Of a stretch of DNA of 64,000 nucleotides, positions 10,801-21,205 are shown piece after piece. The stretch is from Wyeomyia smithii. Taxonomy: Eukaryota; Arthropoda; Insecta; Diptera; Culicidae. The stretch is from assembly GCF_029784165.1 (NCBI RefSeq), contig NC_073694.1:41521006-41585005 (forward strand). Reading direction: 5' to 3'. Position 1 is the stretch's first letter. Each line of letters starts with the position of its first letter. Under the pieces are notes generated by a model. That model was not told the origin of the DNA. It did no database searches and worked only from the letters and a program-made list of their open reading frames with translations. Position numbers and translations under genes: made by a program.

Positions 10801-11405
10801 AGAAGATTATTAAAGCTCATGAATTTGCATGAATAATATCCCAATTTCCGTGACGGTTGATATATATTTTGTGTTTTTTCGTGGTCACTTCGTATGGAGT
10901 AACCCATGTCTATTTAATCATACTCATTTAAATCGAATTAAATTAAAGTTAAACCAAATTTTGAAATATCTCAAGAAACGAATGCATTTGGAAAGTTAGT
11001 CGCCGAAAGCTTCTAAATGTTAAATTACTATTGTTATCGTACTGATTCATTTCATTATTCCCAAAAATATATTTGAAAAATTATGTTAAACTTAACTTTT
11101 GGTAAAAATCTGTCTTACTATCTCCATCAAAGACTTCTTATCCAAAGTTTTGGATTAATGTCGAGTTTCAACAAAATATTAATTTGAACAGAAAATTAAA
11201 CTCTCTCCCAAACCACTACACTTATCAAGCATCAGCCGATGTTCAGAAGGTTGGCATCGTTGAAACAGTGCAACCAGCAATCAATACTGATAAGTTGGGT
11301 ACTGACTCCATTGAAGAAATTATTGCCTGAACGATTCACTTTCATGAATCAGGTCATTTGAAAACATCATTCAATCATTAACAATAAACAAAAACATGAG
11401 ATTAG
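10801..11405. other. Unassigned AT-rich DNA
   Basis: No feature recognised. At 11330-11360 there is a small palindromic patch around 'gaacgattcactttcatgaa'. Confidence 0.3.
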
Positions 11406-11409
11406 TCCA

Positions 11410-11760
11410 AAACATTTTGCATTTAATTATGACTCTGGTTTCATTCACATGCATTCGGTTCTGCGTTACTGGCACCAGCGTCAATAACTTCCGCGGCAAC
11501 AAGGCTCGCTATTGACTGTTTCGGTTGCTGACGATCTTTAAGGATGCACGAGCCGTTGATACGCACCGGCTCGCGAAAGTAAAGAACGGTTTTTGAGCGC
11601 CTCGAAACTGATCGTTCGCCCGAAGCCGAAGTTTACCGAGACATTACGATTTTTGTGTATATGATACATATTCTGATTTTGATCTCTGTCAATGTATTCC
11701 TTGTACAACTTTTGCGTTATGCGTATCACGCATTGGTTGTGCGAAGTCAGAGCAAATTTT
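11410..11760 (+). repeat. Dispersed repeat R1, copy A
   Basis: This segment recurs in inverted orientation at about 24640-24990. Shared stretches include 'ttactggcaccagcgtcaat', 'aaggctcgctattg' and 'ggatgcacgagcc', with diverged sequence between. The repeat is GC-richer than its surroundings. Neither copy keeps a common long open frame, so I do not call it coding. Class unknown. Confidence 0.7.
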
Positions 11761-11879
11761 GTGCGAATTGAAAGGACACATTGGATGATTAAAGCTTGAA
11801 CTTTTGCGTGTAACAAGTGGTCGAATTTCATCAATTATTTAATTAATTGAAAGCGGAGATTAACAGCGTCAGTCTCACT

Positions 11880-12450
11880 TTACGATTTTCATTTGTAAAT
11901 GACTATGAGCGCTGACGAAGACAGGGAGCTTCCATACAGTACTTGACGTAAATAGAGGGAAGAAGGGAAAAGAAATTCGTGACGATATGAAATGGAGGAC
12001 GCCAACGCCAGCTTCACAACCCGAAGTGGCTACGGGGTACCAGTGATCAACAGCATAATTAAAATCTCCGAAATATTGATCGGAACTTGCGGGACGTACC
12101 TATTTATTGGATGCAATTGCCGTTCCAACTGCGTTTTTCTGATAAGAAAACTATCATCAAATGACATAATGCGGTGCAAATTTCAAATGACACGCTAAAG
12201 GAGAGGAAAGTATCATATTATGCGACAGTATCTCCGTCAATCGAAACAGTCATCAGTTTAATTTGAAATGACGCGATGAACACCAGATGGAAAATAAACC
12301 CGTAATCAAATCTGTTTGACAGCAAAAATGTTCAACGTGATTCGATGACAGTAGTTTAAAGGAATAAAATGAAAAAGAAACTGTTTGAATCGAAATGACT
12401 ACGCGAAATATTCAGTTTCATTGTTATGTTTCGAAAATCTAGAGTCCTGT
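11880..12450 (+). repeat. Dispersed repeat R2, copy A
   Basis: The segment matches 44509-45030 in the same orientation, from 'gactatgagcgctgacgaagacagg' like sequence to 'cagtttcattgttatgtttcgaaaat'. Conserved words include 'ccgaaatattgatcggaa' and 'gaaaactatcatcaaa'. It is rich in GATGACAG/GTTTCA words of the kind found in foldback elements. No coding call. Confidence 0.75.
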
Positions 12451-12859
12451 TTGGGCCGTTCGTCACTTTTTCCAATCTGTAGTAGAGAGGTTTTTTCTTA
12501 CTACAATTTTTAGTTTCACCTTTACTAAATCTTTTAAAATTTGCATAATAATACCTTGTTGTTTACTTGTTGTGTTCACTGTTGTTTTTTTCAAATGCCG
12601 TTATATAACTTGACAGAGCTCTTTTTCATTCCATGTTATCCTTCTTTTATTAAAAAAAAAAAAAAATGATAATGTTATATTTAATCGTCGGCAATATTTT
12701 TACTGTCATTTCTCCACGCCTTTATTAAATTTTATTCTACTTCGTTTAGTTATGCTTTTTGACTCTTGCCAGTAGAAGGCAGCTATCATCTTTCTTAACG
12801 ACTTTTCGCATTTCTTCGCGGTTTTTATGGTTTTCATTTCGTGTTAAGTTAAGTTTTTT

Positions 12860-13345
12860 CGTATTTTTCACGCCTTCCATTCATCATCGAAAATCCTAGA
12901 GAAGGATATAATTATGTCTTTCAATATAATTGTCATAAAATAGTGTGAAATACTCAAATTCATAATAATCAACATAATAACGTTTGAGCCGGTTATTATG
13001 AACTTTTGTCAATCGATCCTTTTTTTTGCTTACAGGGGTCATTTCATCTGAAAATTCTGTTATTTTATTAGGTTCTCTTCACATGTTCTGGATCTTTCGC
13101 CCTAGTCCCGTCGGGACTGCTTTTACTAAGACCAGATCACCCCACATGGGCTGCCAGGCATGTGCTTTTCTCTCACTTCTCGAGGTTGGCCTTCGCTTTG
13201 GCATGGAGGTCGTGCATGTTTTTTCCTTGCTTGTGTGTCATACGTGCATGTGTCATACGTCATTCCGCTTGTAAGTGAAGGTTGGGATGCGTGCCGTACA
13301 ATAATGTACTCCGTGGACGAGTTCACTAAAGTAATATAATCAAAC
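12860..13345 (+). repeat. Dispersed repeat R3, copy A (insertion-free)
   Basis: The segment is paralogous to 28285-30110. Shared words include 'aatcctagagaaggatataattatg', 'ccacatgttctgg', 'gaccagatcacccc', 'gcatgtgctttt', 'gtcatacgtcattc' and 'gtgccgtacaata'. Copy A lacks the three insertions found in copy B and so shows the empty target sites directly. The repeat's class is unknown. Confidence 0.78.
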
Positions 13346-14895
13346 GTAAAAATGGAAGAAGCTTTTCCTGGGTGTGCGGTTTACCGCCAATAAATTGTCC
13401 TAATTTAGTCTTCAACGCGCGGTTCGATCTCTGTACCAGGTCATCCTGTGGGTGATATCGAATTCAACCCTCTATTGACCTAATATCGTAAATTTCCAAT
13501 TCTTGTCAGTCTATGTCAGTTGTTATGTTTCGAACAAATTTCCGCTTTTAACAAGTGGTCGAGTTTCATCAATTATTTATTATGATTTTCCTACATTGAA
13601 AAAATTGAGAAGAGATACGGGAAGCTAAACAGAGCTTCTGAATTCAATTGTAAAAATTCTCTTTCACAGTTTCTTTTTGGTCAAAATATCCCCATTGTAG
13701 ACATCACTTGATTCATCAGTAGTGCAATGAAAAAAAGTTCGTGAAACTACACTCGTTACTTTTAGATTCATTGCTTTGAATGGCAAGTTAACGTACCGCA
13801 TTAAATAGATATAATACCAAGTATTCAAAAGCAAGTTATTACTAGTGACGTAGTTTCTGTAGATATGTTAGATGCCATTCTTAAAATCTATTCCACCTGC
13901 GGAAATTATTCAGTTTACTGAGTTAGACACGGGTGCAAAGTTCTATTTAAACCCAAAATGGTCGTTTTCCAATTTTTGGCGTATTTTCAGATCATTCGGA
14001 GTGGTTCTGCTCAGCTCATCCTTCATAGGTACTCAAAATTAAATAAATTCATCCAGCAGTACTCTGCCCGATTCGAAATACTTATGCTTCTGTGAGGCAG
14101 TGATTCACTTACCAGCCAATGCACACTGAACTAAAAGATAGCGAGATGAATTAAATTTTTAATTTTTGTATATAATTTGACAGTAACCGAATGGTATCAG
14201 ATATGTGTCTAATCAATTTTTTTGGAAATTTCAGACATCTTTTTCACCTAGTGTGCACTGCTCCCCATAACTTCCGTTCACTTCACAGATGCCACACATA
14301 TCTATATCGGGCACGCTTCCGGGCTGACTGTTTCCGAAGCGGGCAATCGAATAGTGATATCCCTGTATCTGTATGTTGTGATCTGGATTTTATATTTAAC
14401 GCTTCGATGTTTATTCGGTGCAATATTTCACCTTGACTGGGTACACGTGCTGCTGTACTGATTTCGGTGCAATTGTGCAGTAGATAAAAACAAAATGATT
14501 TATCGCGTATCCGTACCATACGCTCTGCTTCAGCATCAGTAGCGGCAATAAAGTCAGTTTCAATTAGTTTTAATTAGACGATATTGTTTGGCATTGCACA
14601 GGCTTTCAGTGACAGGGTGGCTTTTCCTCTAGTTTTTTTCAGAATTAAATTTTTAAAGCCGCACCAAATATGATTGTTTTTGTGTATCTGATCTGGAAAG
14701 TTTGCATTATTAGCAGCATCACCACTCAATTTAGTTTTTACGAATATTGACTGTTTTTTGCTATTTTTTTTGCAATCGTTTTAATTTGTCCAACATAGTT
14801 ATTTCCACTGTAAACTCTGTTTGAAAACAATTATAATGATTGCTGTGACTATTTCCTGTCATTACTAAGGTTTTCATGCTTGCTCGTTTCCTGAA
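13346..14895. other. Unassigned AT-rich DNA
   Basis: No coding or mobile-element signal was recognised. A 30-bp segment starting AACAAGTGGTCGA at 13540-13569 repeats 11812-11841 with one mismatch (see findings). Confidence 0.35.
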
Positions 14896-15680
14896 CTTGG
14901 CACATCGCTACTCCTCGTCAGTTGGACCCCCAACGCTCGAAAGGTCAAGTTTGCAAAACAACCAGCCCAATTTGCCAATAGCAGTCGCTGGTATTTGTGC
15001 TCTAGCATAACTGGCTGAGTGACAAGGATTGATTGTACTCTAAGTTGTTCCGCCCGATACTATTAACGTTAGGAATGCTAACGCAAGACCTTTACCGCAC
15101 TGCTCTGTAGAGAATCGAATTATTGCTCACCAACCTCTAGTTATAGCAGTGCAAAACGCGGTAAACTGTTCTACGGGGGGAAATTGTCGGCTCGCTGCAA
15201 TCTTTCGTGCAACAGCCGGCCACGGTCTAGTTTGAATGGAATGTAATTTTTAGCCGCTGGAGCTCACTTTTTTGAAAGTCACTACCGGTTCTTTTATTTA
15301 GGTAGGCACGTGAACTAACCGCGGTGTCAGCGACAGCGGAGGCGGTCAACCTTTAATGGTCAGCAGTTGCAAACCGCGTGCAACTCATCAGAAACGGTCT
15401 AGCTATTCAAGCTTAACATACTACATCCAATTTGTGGCACCTTTGGTTAGTTGGCATACGTTGCTCGATCATGCACGATTTACTGCGAAAACTTTTCGGC
15501 GCTAGCCTCAATCGGACTGTGGAAGGTTTGTTGAAGATTTTGCGCCGAACTGTTTTTCAAACTTCGAGAATATTGATAGGGTGTCCGCGGGGAATTTCGC
15601 AGAAAAATATCGTTTTCGCCGTTTCTGGAAGGGATAGTTATTTTTTAAACATCATCAAACATTGGTTTGTATAACATACT
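14896..15680. other. GC-richer, repeat-poor segment, possible single-copy DNA
   Basis: Base composition rises relative to both flanks and no internal repeat partner was seen in the window. A CACGTG E-box lies at about 15307-15312. The best open frame (15432-15674, 80 codons) has no recognisable domain. It may be regulatory or a transcribed untranslated exon; I cannot decide. Confidence 0.3.
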
Positions 15681-16840
15681 TCGTCCCGCCCTTTTTTGAC
15701 GTGGGACTACGTCTTTGTTTACTATACGGGGATGCATTCTGTAAAATTGGAAATGAAACTGGCAAATGATTTCAAACGTTAATAACAGCATAACCACATG
15801 ATGGTTAACAATAACCAACATGTTGTTGGATAGCTAAAATGTATAACAATGTTTTGATATGTTAGTTATCACTCTAATTTCATTGTTAAGCCGTAAAATT
15901 GATTAAAAGTCCCAATGACAAATTTACGTGAATAATGAACCAATCGCATGCGAGCATTCCTAGCACAGACGACGTGAATAGTCACCATCCGTTCCCTGTG
16001 ATATTCTCTGTATCAATACCGAAATAAAAATTGACAGAGTCTCCCCGTCCCAATAGGTCAATTTATTTTTGCTTCCATGAGCTTAGACTAATATGATGTT
16101 TCGAAGGTAAAAGTTTTCCGAAAAGTTTGAAACAATCCCCATTCTTGAACAATTTCTATAGGGGAGGATTGTACAAAACGCACCAGTTAAGCATTTGCGC
16201 GAATTACCGCGCTTCAAATCATTCCAAAGCGACATTGTACGAGTAGGAAGATTGAAGGATCTATTTATTGCATGTTCATGACGAAGTTTACTTTAAAATA
16301 CTCGATTTCATTGTCTTTTTTTGGTAAAAATTACCACTGCCGCCAAACAAGCCCGTGACCAAAACGCACCACAACAAAGGTCAGTATGCTCCAAAGCAGT
16401 AGGCTAATATGCCACTAGCAGATATCAGCACGCGAAGCGAGAAGCACTTGAAGTCTCGAAAGTAAAATCATAAATAATGGAACATGCTCTCAGTTGTCAA
16501 GCAATCTCCTGCAAGCTCTTCATAGTGTATTCTGCCCCAATTTTAATTTTGTTTGTTTTTAGGTAAAAGTTGATGAAAGTTAGTGAAATAATTTGAAATA
16601 CTCATAGCATTATAAACTCCAAAAGTGTAAAGGCTAGGGGAACCATAGTTTTTTGTATTATTTACTAGTCAGTTAATCATAAAAGCTTAAATAAAATTCA
16701 TGAATAGTTACATGTTGGACAGAGCCACAGCCAATTGCACAGTTTTTCGAGTATTTTAGTCATTATGGCACACTTTTTCATTAAGAACTGTAGAGAAGCT
16801 GGGTTTTTGAAGTAGAATACTTCTCTCAGGAAGTTCGGCT

Positions 16841-17155
16841 ACATAGGGATGTGAAATGAAAATCTAAAACCGAAAAAAGTGAAAAATATGTCCAATTTCA
16901 AATGCTAATAAATCGGTTAGTATTCGATGGATTTCCTTCGTTCTTGCAGCAATAGATTGGAAAATCTTCTAAGATTCTTCCCAAAATAAGATAATTATAA
17001 TTTTATTATTCACACTATTGTACTATTGAAAATAGACAAGCCTTGTCAAAACGAAAAATTCGACCTCTGATTGGTCGTTATATGCTTGCTTCCCAAGCAC
17101 GGTCGACAGGATCATATACCTTGCAATTGAAAACATGCTATTTGGCCTATATAAG
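16841..17155 (+). promoter_or_regulatory. U block 1: promoter-like module with CCAAT-like and TATA boxes
   Basis: This module begins 'agggatgtgaaatg' just after the palindrome GAAGTAGAATACTTC (16809-16823). It contains GATTGGTC (17069-17076), a CCAAT-like box, and TATATAAG (17148-17155), 79 bp apart. Downstream, TCATAA places a possible initiator A about 32 bp after the first T of the TATA box, near the expected spacing for insects. Related modules lie near 20701, 38140, 40670, 43095, 48130 (minus), 53480 (minus) and 54230. What it drives is unknown. Confidence 0.6.
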
Positions 17156-17366
17156 AGCCTGTTTCAGCCGGAGCCGCTCATAATAGTTCTAGACAGCGAC
17201 AACAGCAGTCGTCCTTCCTTAGCAGCAGCACTAGCCCTGTGGTTGGTCACCACGTCTCAGGAGCAGCGCGGTTTTTCTCAGCGTGTGTCGCCAGACAGCC
17301 ATTATTCCCCCCGTGTTGGGGCAGCATGAAGATTGCCATCAGGAAATCCAATTTTGGAAATCAAAA

Positions 17367-17382
17367 TGCCTTTTTGAAGGCA
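17367..17382 (+). other. Stem-loop module SL1a: TGCCTT-TTTG-AAGGCA
   Basis: A perfect 6-bp stem with a TTTG tetraloop, followed directly by AATAAA (17383-17388). It is preceded by 'aattttggaaatcaaaa' and followed by 'ttgaaagttaataattttt', contexts shared by the other stem-loops. The shape (6-bp stem, T-rich tetraloop) is that of replication-dependent histone mRNA 3' ends, but no histone reading frame is present. Confidence 0.6.
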
Positions 17383-17587
17383 AATAAACAAGTCATTGAA
17401 AGTTAATAATTTTTGTCAACGCAAGCAAGTATTCTGTGTTGCATCCTAGCAATTTAAATTTGTCGCACCCGTCCAATTTACTGAATGTGAAATAGCTTTC
17501 ACAGTGCATGTTGTCCGTGTATCTTAATGCCCCCAATGTTAGGGCAGCTCAAAGGTTGTAATTAGCAACCGATTTTGAACAGGAAAA

Positions 17588-17603
17588 TGCTTTTTTGAAG
17601 GCA
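17588..17603 (+). other. Stem-loop module SL1b: TGCTTT-TTTG-AAGGCA
   Basis: The same module as SL1a with one stem change. The C of the fourth pair is now T, which still pairs with G as a U-G wobble in RNA. It is followed by AATAAA. It sits in the second sub-repeat of unit 1. Confidence 0.58.
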
Positions 17604-18556
17604 AATAAAAAAATAATTGAAGGTTAATAATTTTCTGGCATCAACACAAGCAGACATTCTGTGCGGGATGCAATCAAATTCTGTTGTAGTTGTCTAATTT
17701 TTACTTTATTCAGTAAACTCCCCACTGTAGGGGCAGCGCAAAGGCTGCGATCAGCATAACCGACATTGAATAATAAACTGCCTTGTTAGAACGCATTCAC
17801 AAAAGCAGTTAGTTCGACTATGCAGAGCTAATGTGAAGTCGATTCAATCAATCAGCATTAACAGATTTTGTCGTCTCCCAGCTGCCAAGTTGCAACATGA
17901 TGCAACACGCAACAGCGAGCAAACGAAATCGCTTGATGTTACAAACCGCAATAAGATACGGGTTAAAACCGTTGCGTGTGTGAGAGCACCATCGATGTTT
18001 ATTCGCTGGATACACTATCTACTGTCTACTGAACGCAATAATCTGCTTACATGCGACACGGGGACGGGAACATTTTCTTCAACGAAGCTGCGCAACACGA
18101 CACAAAACATGTTATTTTGTTGCTTCAATGAGAGTGCTATCGGTCCGGCTCGACAGAATGTTCACAAGAAATCATTTTTGTGCATCCGTGCTACGAAACT
18201 AAGGAAAAACTTTAGAAACTGAAAAAAGAGGTGGAGCTTATCAAATGATCGCTCTGAGCCGGAATGAAGTCACACATATTTTTCAAGTTATGTCATTCCA
18301 CCACCTACGAAAAATAATTCATTCCTATTTTCATCCCTATATAAGAGCCTGTTTCAGCCGGAGCCGCTCATAATAGTTCTAGACAGCGACAACAGCAGTC
18401 GTCCTTCCTTAGCAGCAGCTCTAGCCCTGTGGTTGGTCACCACGTCTCAGGAGCAGCGCGGTTTTTCTCAGCGTGTGTCGCCAGACAGCCATTATTCCCC
18501 CCGTGTTGGGGCAGCATGAAGATTGCCATCAGGAAATCCAATTTTGGAAATCAAAA

Positions 18557-18572
18557 TGCCTTTTTGAAGGCA
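18557..18572 (+). other. Stem-loop module SL2a: TGCCTT-TTTG-AAGGCA
   Basis: Copy of SL1a in the second tandem unit, 1190 bp downstream, also followed by AATAAA. Confidence 0.58.
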
Positions 18573-18777
18573 AATAAACAAGTCATTGAAAGTTAATAAT
18601 TTTTGTCAACGCAAGCAAGTATTCTGTGTTGCATCCTAGCAATTTAAATTTGTCGCACCCGTCCAATTTACTGAATGTGAAATAGCTTTCACAGTGCATG
18701 TTGTCCGTGTATCTTAATTCCCCCAATGTTAGGGCAGCTCAAAGGTTGTAATTAGCAACCGATTTTGAACAGGAAAA

Positions 18778-18793
18778 TGCTTTTTTGAAGGCA
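18778..18793 (+). other. Stem-loop module SL2b: TGCTTT-TTTG-AAGGCA
   Basis: Copy of SL1b in the second tandem unit, with the same wobble pair and the same following AATAAA. Confidence 0.56.
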
Positions 18794-19528
18794 AATAAAA
18801 AAATAATTGAAGGTTAATAATTTTCTGGCATCAACACAAGCAGACATTCTGTGCGGGATGCAATCAAATTCTGTTGTAGTTGTCTAATTTTTACTTTATT
18901 CAGTAAACTCCCCACTGTAGGGGCAGCGCAAAGGCTGCGATCAGCATAACCGACATTGAATAATAAACTGCCTTGTTAGAACGCATTCACAAAAGCAGTT
19001 AGTTCGACTATGCAGAGCTAATATGAAGACGATTCAATCAATCAGCGTAAACAGAATTTCGTCGTCTCCCAGCTGCCAAGTTGTCACATGATGCAACACG
19101 CAACAGCGAGCAAACGAAATCGCTTGATGTTACAAACCGCAATAAGATACGGGTTAAAACCGTTGCGTGTGTGAGAGCACCATCGATGTTTATTCGCTGG
19201 ATACACTATCTACTGTCTACTGAACGCAATAATCTGCTTACATGCGACACGGGGACGGGAACATTTTCTTCAACGAAGCTGCGCAACACGACACAAAACA
19301 TGTTATTTTGTTGCTTCAATGAGAGTGCTATCGGTCCGGCTCGACAGAATGTTCACAAGAAAACATTTTTGTGCATCCGTGCTACGAAACTGAGGAAAAA
19401 CTTTAGAAACTGAAAAAAGAGGTGGAGCTTATCAAATGATCGCTCTGAGCCGGAATGAAGTCACACATATTTTTCAAGTTATGTCATTCCACCACCTACG
19501 AAAAATAATTCATTCCTATTTTCATCCC

Positions 19529-19995
19529 TATATAAGAGCCTGTTTTAGTCGAAGCCGCTCATAGTAGTTCTGAACAGCGACGACAGCAGTCCTCCCTTAG
19601 CAGCAGCGGGAGCGAGCAGTGGGTACCATCGATAGCGAATAGCGGCCACAACTGTGGCATGGCTGCGAATAAGCGTAGCAGTTTCAGCGGATCTCACCAT
19701 CGATAGCAGCAGGGCCAGCAGATGCAGGTACAGCGGATACCAATGGCGGCCACAACTGTGGCATGACTACGGATAGCGTTGCAGTTGCTCAGCAGTTGGG
19801 CCAGTGTATAGCGGCCACAACTGTGGCATGGCTATGCATAGCGTAGTTGTTGCAGCGGGTATATCAGCATCGATAGTAGCAGGGTCAGCTGATGCAACGA
19901 CACTCCCTTCACTAAAATGCTGTTTCAGTGTGGTGGCGGGAAGCATCAGCAGCAGGCTTGCATGAAGTGAATACATCAGCCAGCAACTTTCTCTA
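19529..19995 (+). repeat. Divergent third array unit, with three GCGGCCACAACTGTGGCAT motifs
   Basis: It starts with TATATAAG (19529-19536) and keeps the head of the unit in diverged form ('cgaagccgctcatagtagttctgaacagcg'), then departs from units 1 and 2. The motif GCGGCCACAACTGTGGCATG occurs three times (about 19642, 19746, 19811). Its core GCCACA-AC-TGTGGC is a perfect short palindrome. CAG-rich sequence lies between. No coding frame was recognised. Confidence 0.65.
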
Positions 19996-20143
19996 AGGCC
20001 TCTGCCATAGTAGACGCGAAAAGCGGCGCGAACCGATTCGCTCGGTCGTAGGTTGATGTACAGCTCTACTGATGGCTGTACATTAACCTACAGCTGAGCG
20101 AATCGGTTCGCGTCGCTTTTCGCGTCTATTATGGCAGAGGCCT
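19996..20143 (+). ncRNA. Long hairpin HP1, 69-nt arms and 10-nt loop (candidate hairpin RNA)
   Basis: The arms AGGCCTCTGCC... (19996-20064) and ...GGCAGAGGCCT (20075-20143) match at 63 of 69 positions. If transcribed from the plus strand, five of the six differences become G-U wobbles and one is C-A, so the folded RNA would be almost fully paired. The loop is TCTACTGATG between GTACAGC and GCTGTAC. It lies 467 bp downstream of TATA box 3. It could be a precursor of small RNAs or simply a foldback insertion; expression is unknown. Confidence 0.5.
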
Positions 20144-20237
20144 AATGGGAAAGTTGTATCAGTTTGTTCAGAAGAATATTATTGTCGGTAATATTACAGA
20201 GATGCGATTGCGTAAATCCGATTTTGAATTGAACAAT

Positions 20238-20253
20238 TGTTCTTTTGAGAACA
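20238..20253 (+). other. Stem-loop module SL3: TGTTCT-TTTG-AGAACA
   Basis: The same context as the other modules ('gattttgaattgaacaat' before, 'aataac' after), but three of the six stem pairs have changed on both sides compared with TGCCTT/AAGGCA while full pairing is kept. This is a direct compensatory change. It lies downstream of HP1. Confidence 0.6.
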
Positions 20254-20640
20254 AATAACACACTTATTTGAAGAGTTAATAGCTTTTTGTACCAATAGCA
20301 GTATAGTGACAGCCTCAGCGGTAGATGCAGATGCAGCCGGTACTTCCCTGAGGCCGATGTAAAGGTAAATGGGAGCAGCACGGCGAAACAGTTCGGGTTA
20401 TGCATAGACGCGCGTCATTTTTCGTTGTTGATATTCCCCACATGAAACGACGCGCTTTCGTATGATAGCGGTGGTATTAGCGGTAGATGCATTTGCCAAC
20501 ACTTACTCCAGTAAAGCCGTGTCTAGTTTTCAATGTGAAAACACCTTTCTCTCTTGTGTTGAGCGTGCGCCTTAGTCCTCACTATCAAGGTAACACAGAG
20601 ATGTAAGATAAACCCTACATCCTATGATAAATTGAACAAT

Positions 20641-20656
20641 TGTCCTTATAAGGACA
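20641..20656 (+). other. Stem-loop module SL4: TGTCCT-TATA-AGGACA
   Basis: A third stem version, again fully paired, with loop TATA. It is preceded by 'aaattgaacaat' and followed by 'acaaatgaa'. It lies about 30 bp before the palindrome and U block 2. Confidence 0.55.
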
Positions 20657-20684
20657 ACAAATGAATTAATGAAGATTTAATTTT

Positions 20685-21025
20685 GAATTAGAATACTTCT
20701 CTCAGGAAGCTCGGCTACATAGGGATGTAAAATGAAAATCTAAAACTGAAAAAAGTGAGAAAAATTTCAAATGCTAATAAATCGGTTAGTTTTCGATGGA
20801 TTTCCTTCGTTTTTGCAGCAATCGATTAGAAAATCTTCTAAGATTCCTACCAAATGCATGAAATTGCAATTTTATCATTCGAACTATTGTACTATTGAAA
20901 ACTCTTAAGCCTTGTCAAAACACAAAATTCGACCTCTGATTGGTCGTTATACCGCGCTTTCCCAAGCACGGTCGGCAGAGTTATGGACCTAGTAAATTGG
21001 GAATGCATCATTTGGCCTATATAAG
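20685..21025 (+). promoter_or_regulatory. U block 2: promoter-like module
   Basis: It opens with the palindrome remnant GAATTAGAATACTTC (20685-20699) and closely follows U block 1. GATTGGTC stands at 20938-20945 and TATATAAG at 21018-21025, 80 bp apart, the same spacing as in U1. The sequence after the TATA box differs from units 1-3. HP2 lies 188 bp downstream. Confidence 0.6.
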
Positions 21026-21205
21026 AGCTTCATCAGATAATAAACAAACATTTCATCGGATATTAAATTGAACAACTGAAATTTGAACACAAATGATTAT
21101 TTGAAGAGTTAATATTTTCTCGTTTTGCGCTATAATCCAAAGTTAATTATCTTCATCTACATGCATACTCTGACTATTATTACGTGTTTGCGTCGCTTAG
21201 TGTTT

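Larger units (their letters stand above)
17148..18337 (+). repeat. Promoter-array tandem unit 1 (1190 bp)
   Basis: The unit begins at a TATATAAG box and ends just before the next one. It is followed by an almost identical unit (18338-19528). Inside are three diverged sub-repeats, each with a CCCC..TGTTGGGGCAGC-like palindrome (about 17309, 17531, 17709), then a stem-loop and 'ttaataatttt'. The open frame at 17833-18222 is shared with unit 2, but because the units are nearly identical in DNA that is no evidence of coding selection. Confidence 0.8.
18338..19528 (+). repeat. Promoter-array tandem unit 2 (1191 bp)
   Basis: A near-identical direct copy of unit 1. Differences are scattered single bases and small indels around 19030-19085, which point to a recent tandem duplication or gene-conversion-like homogenisation. 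TATATAAG stands at 18338-18345 and again at 19529-19536. The sequence upstream of boxes 2 and 3 ('attcctattttcatccc') differs from the U block ahead of box 1, so only the first unit has the full CCAAT-plus-TATA module. Confidence 0.82.

Noticed and set aside
17833..19413. 129- and 110-codon frames repeated in the tandem units
   Set aside because: The DNA of the units is nearly identical, so a shared frame shows nothing about coding. The 41.7-kb relative is interrupted and no domain is recognisable.
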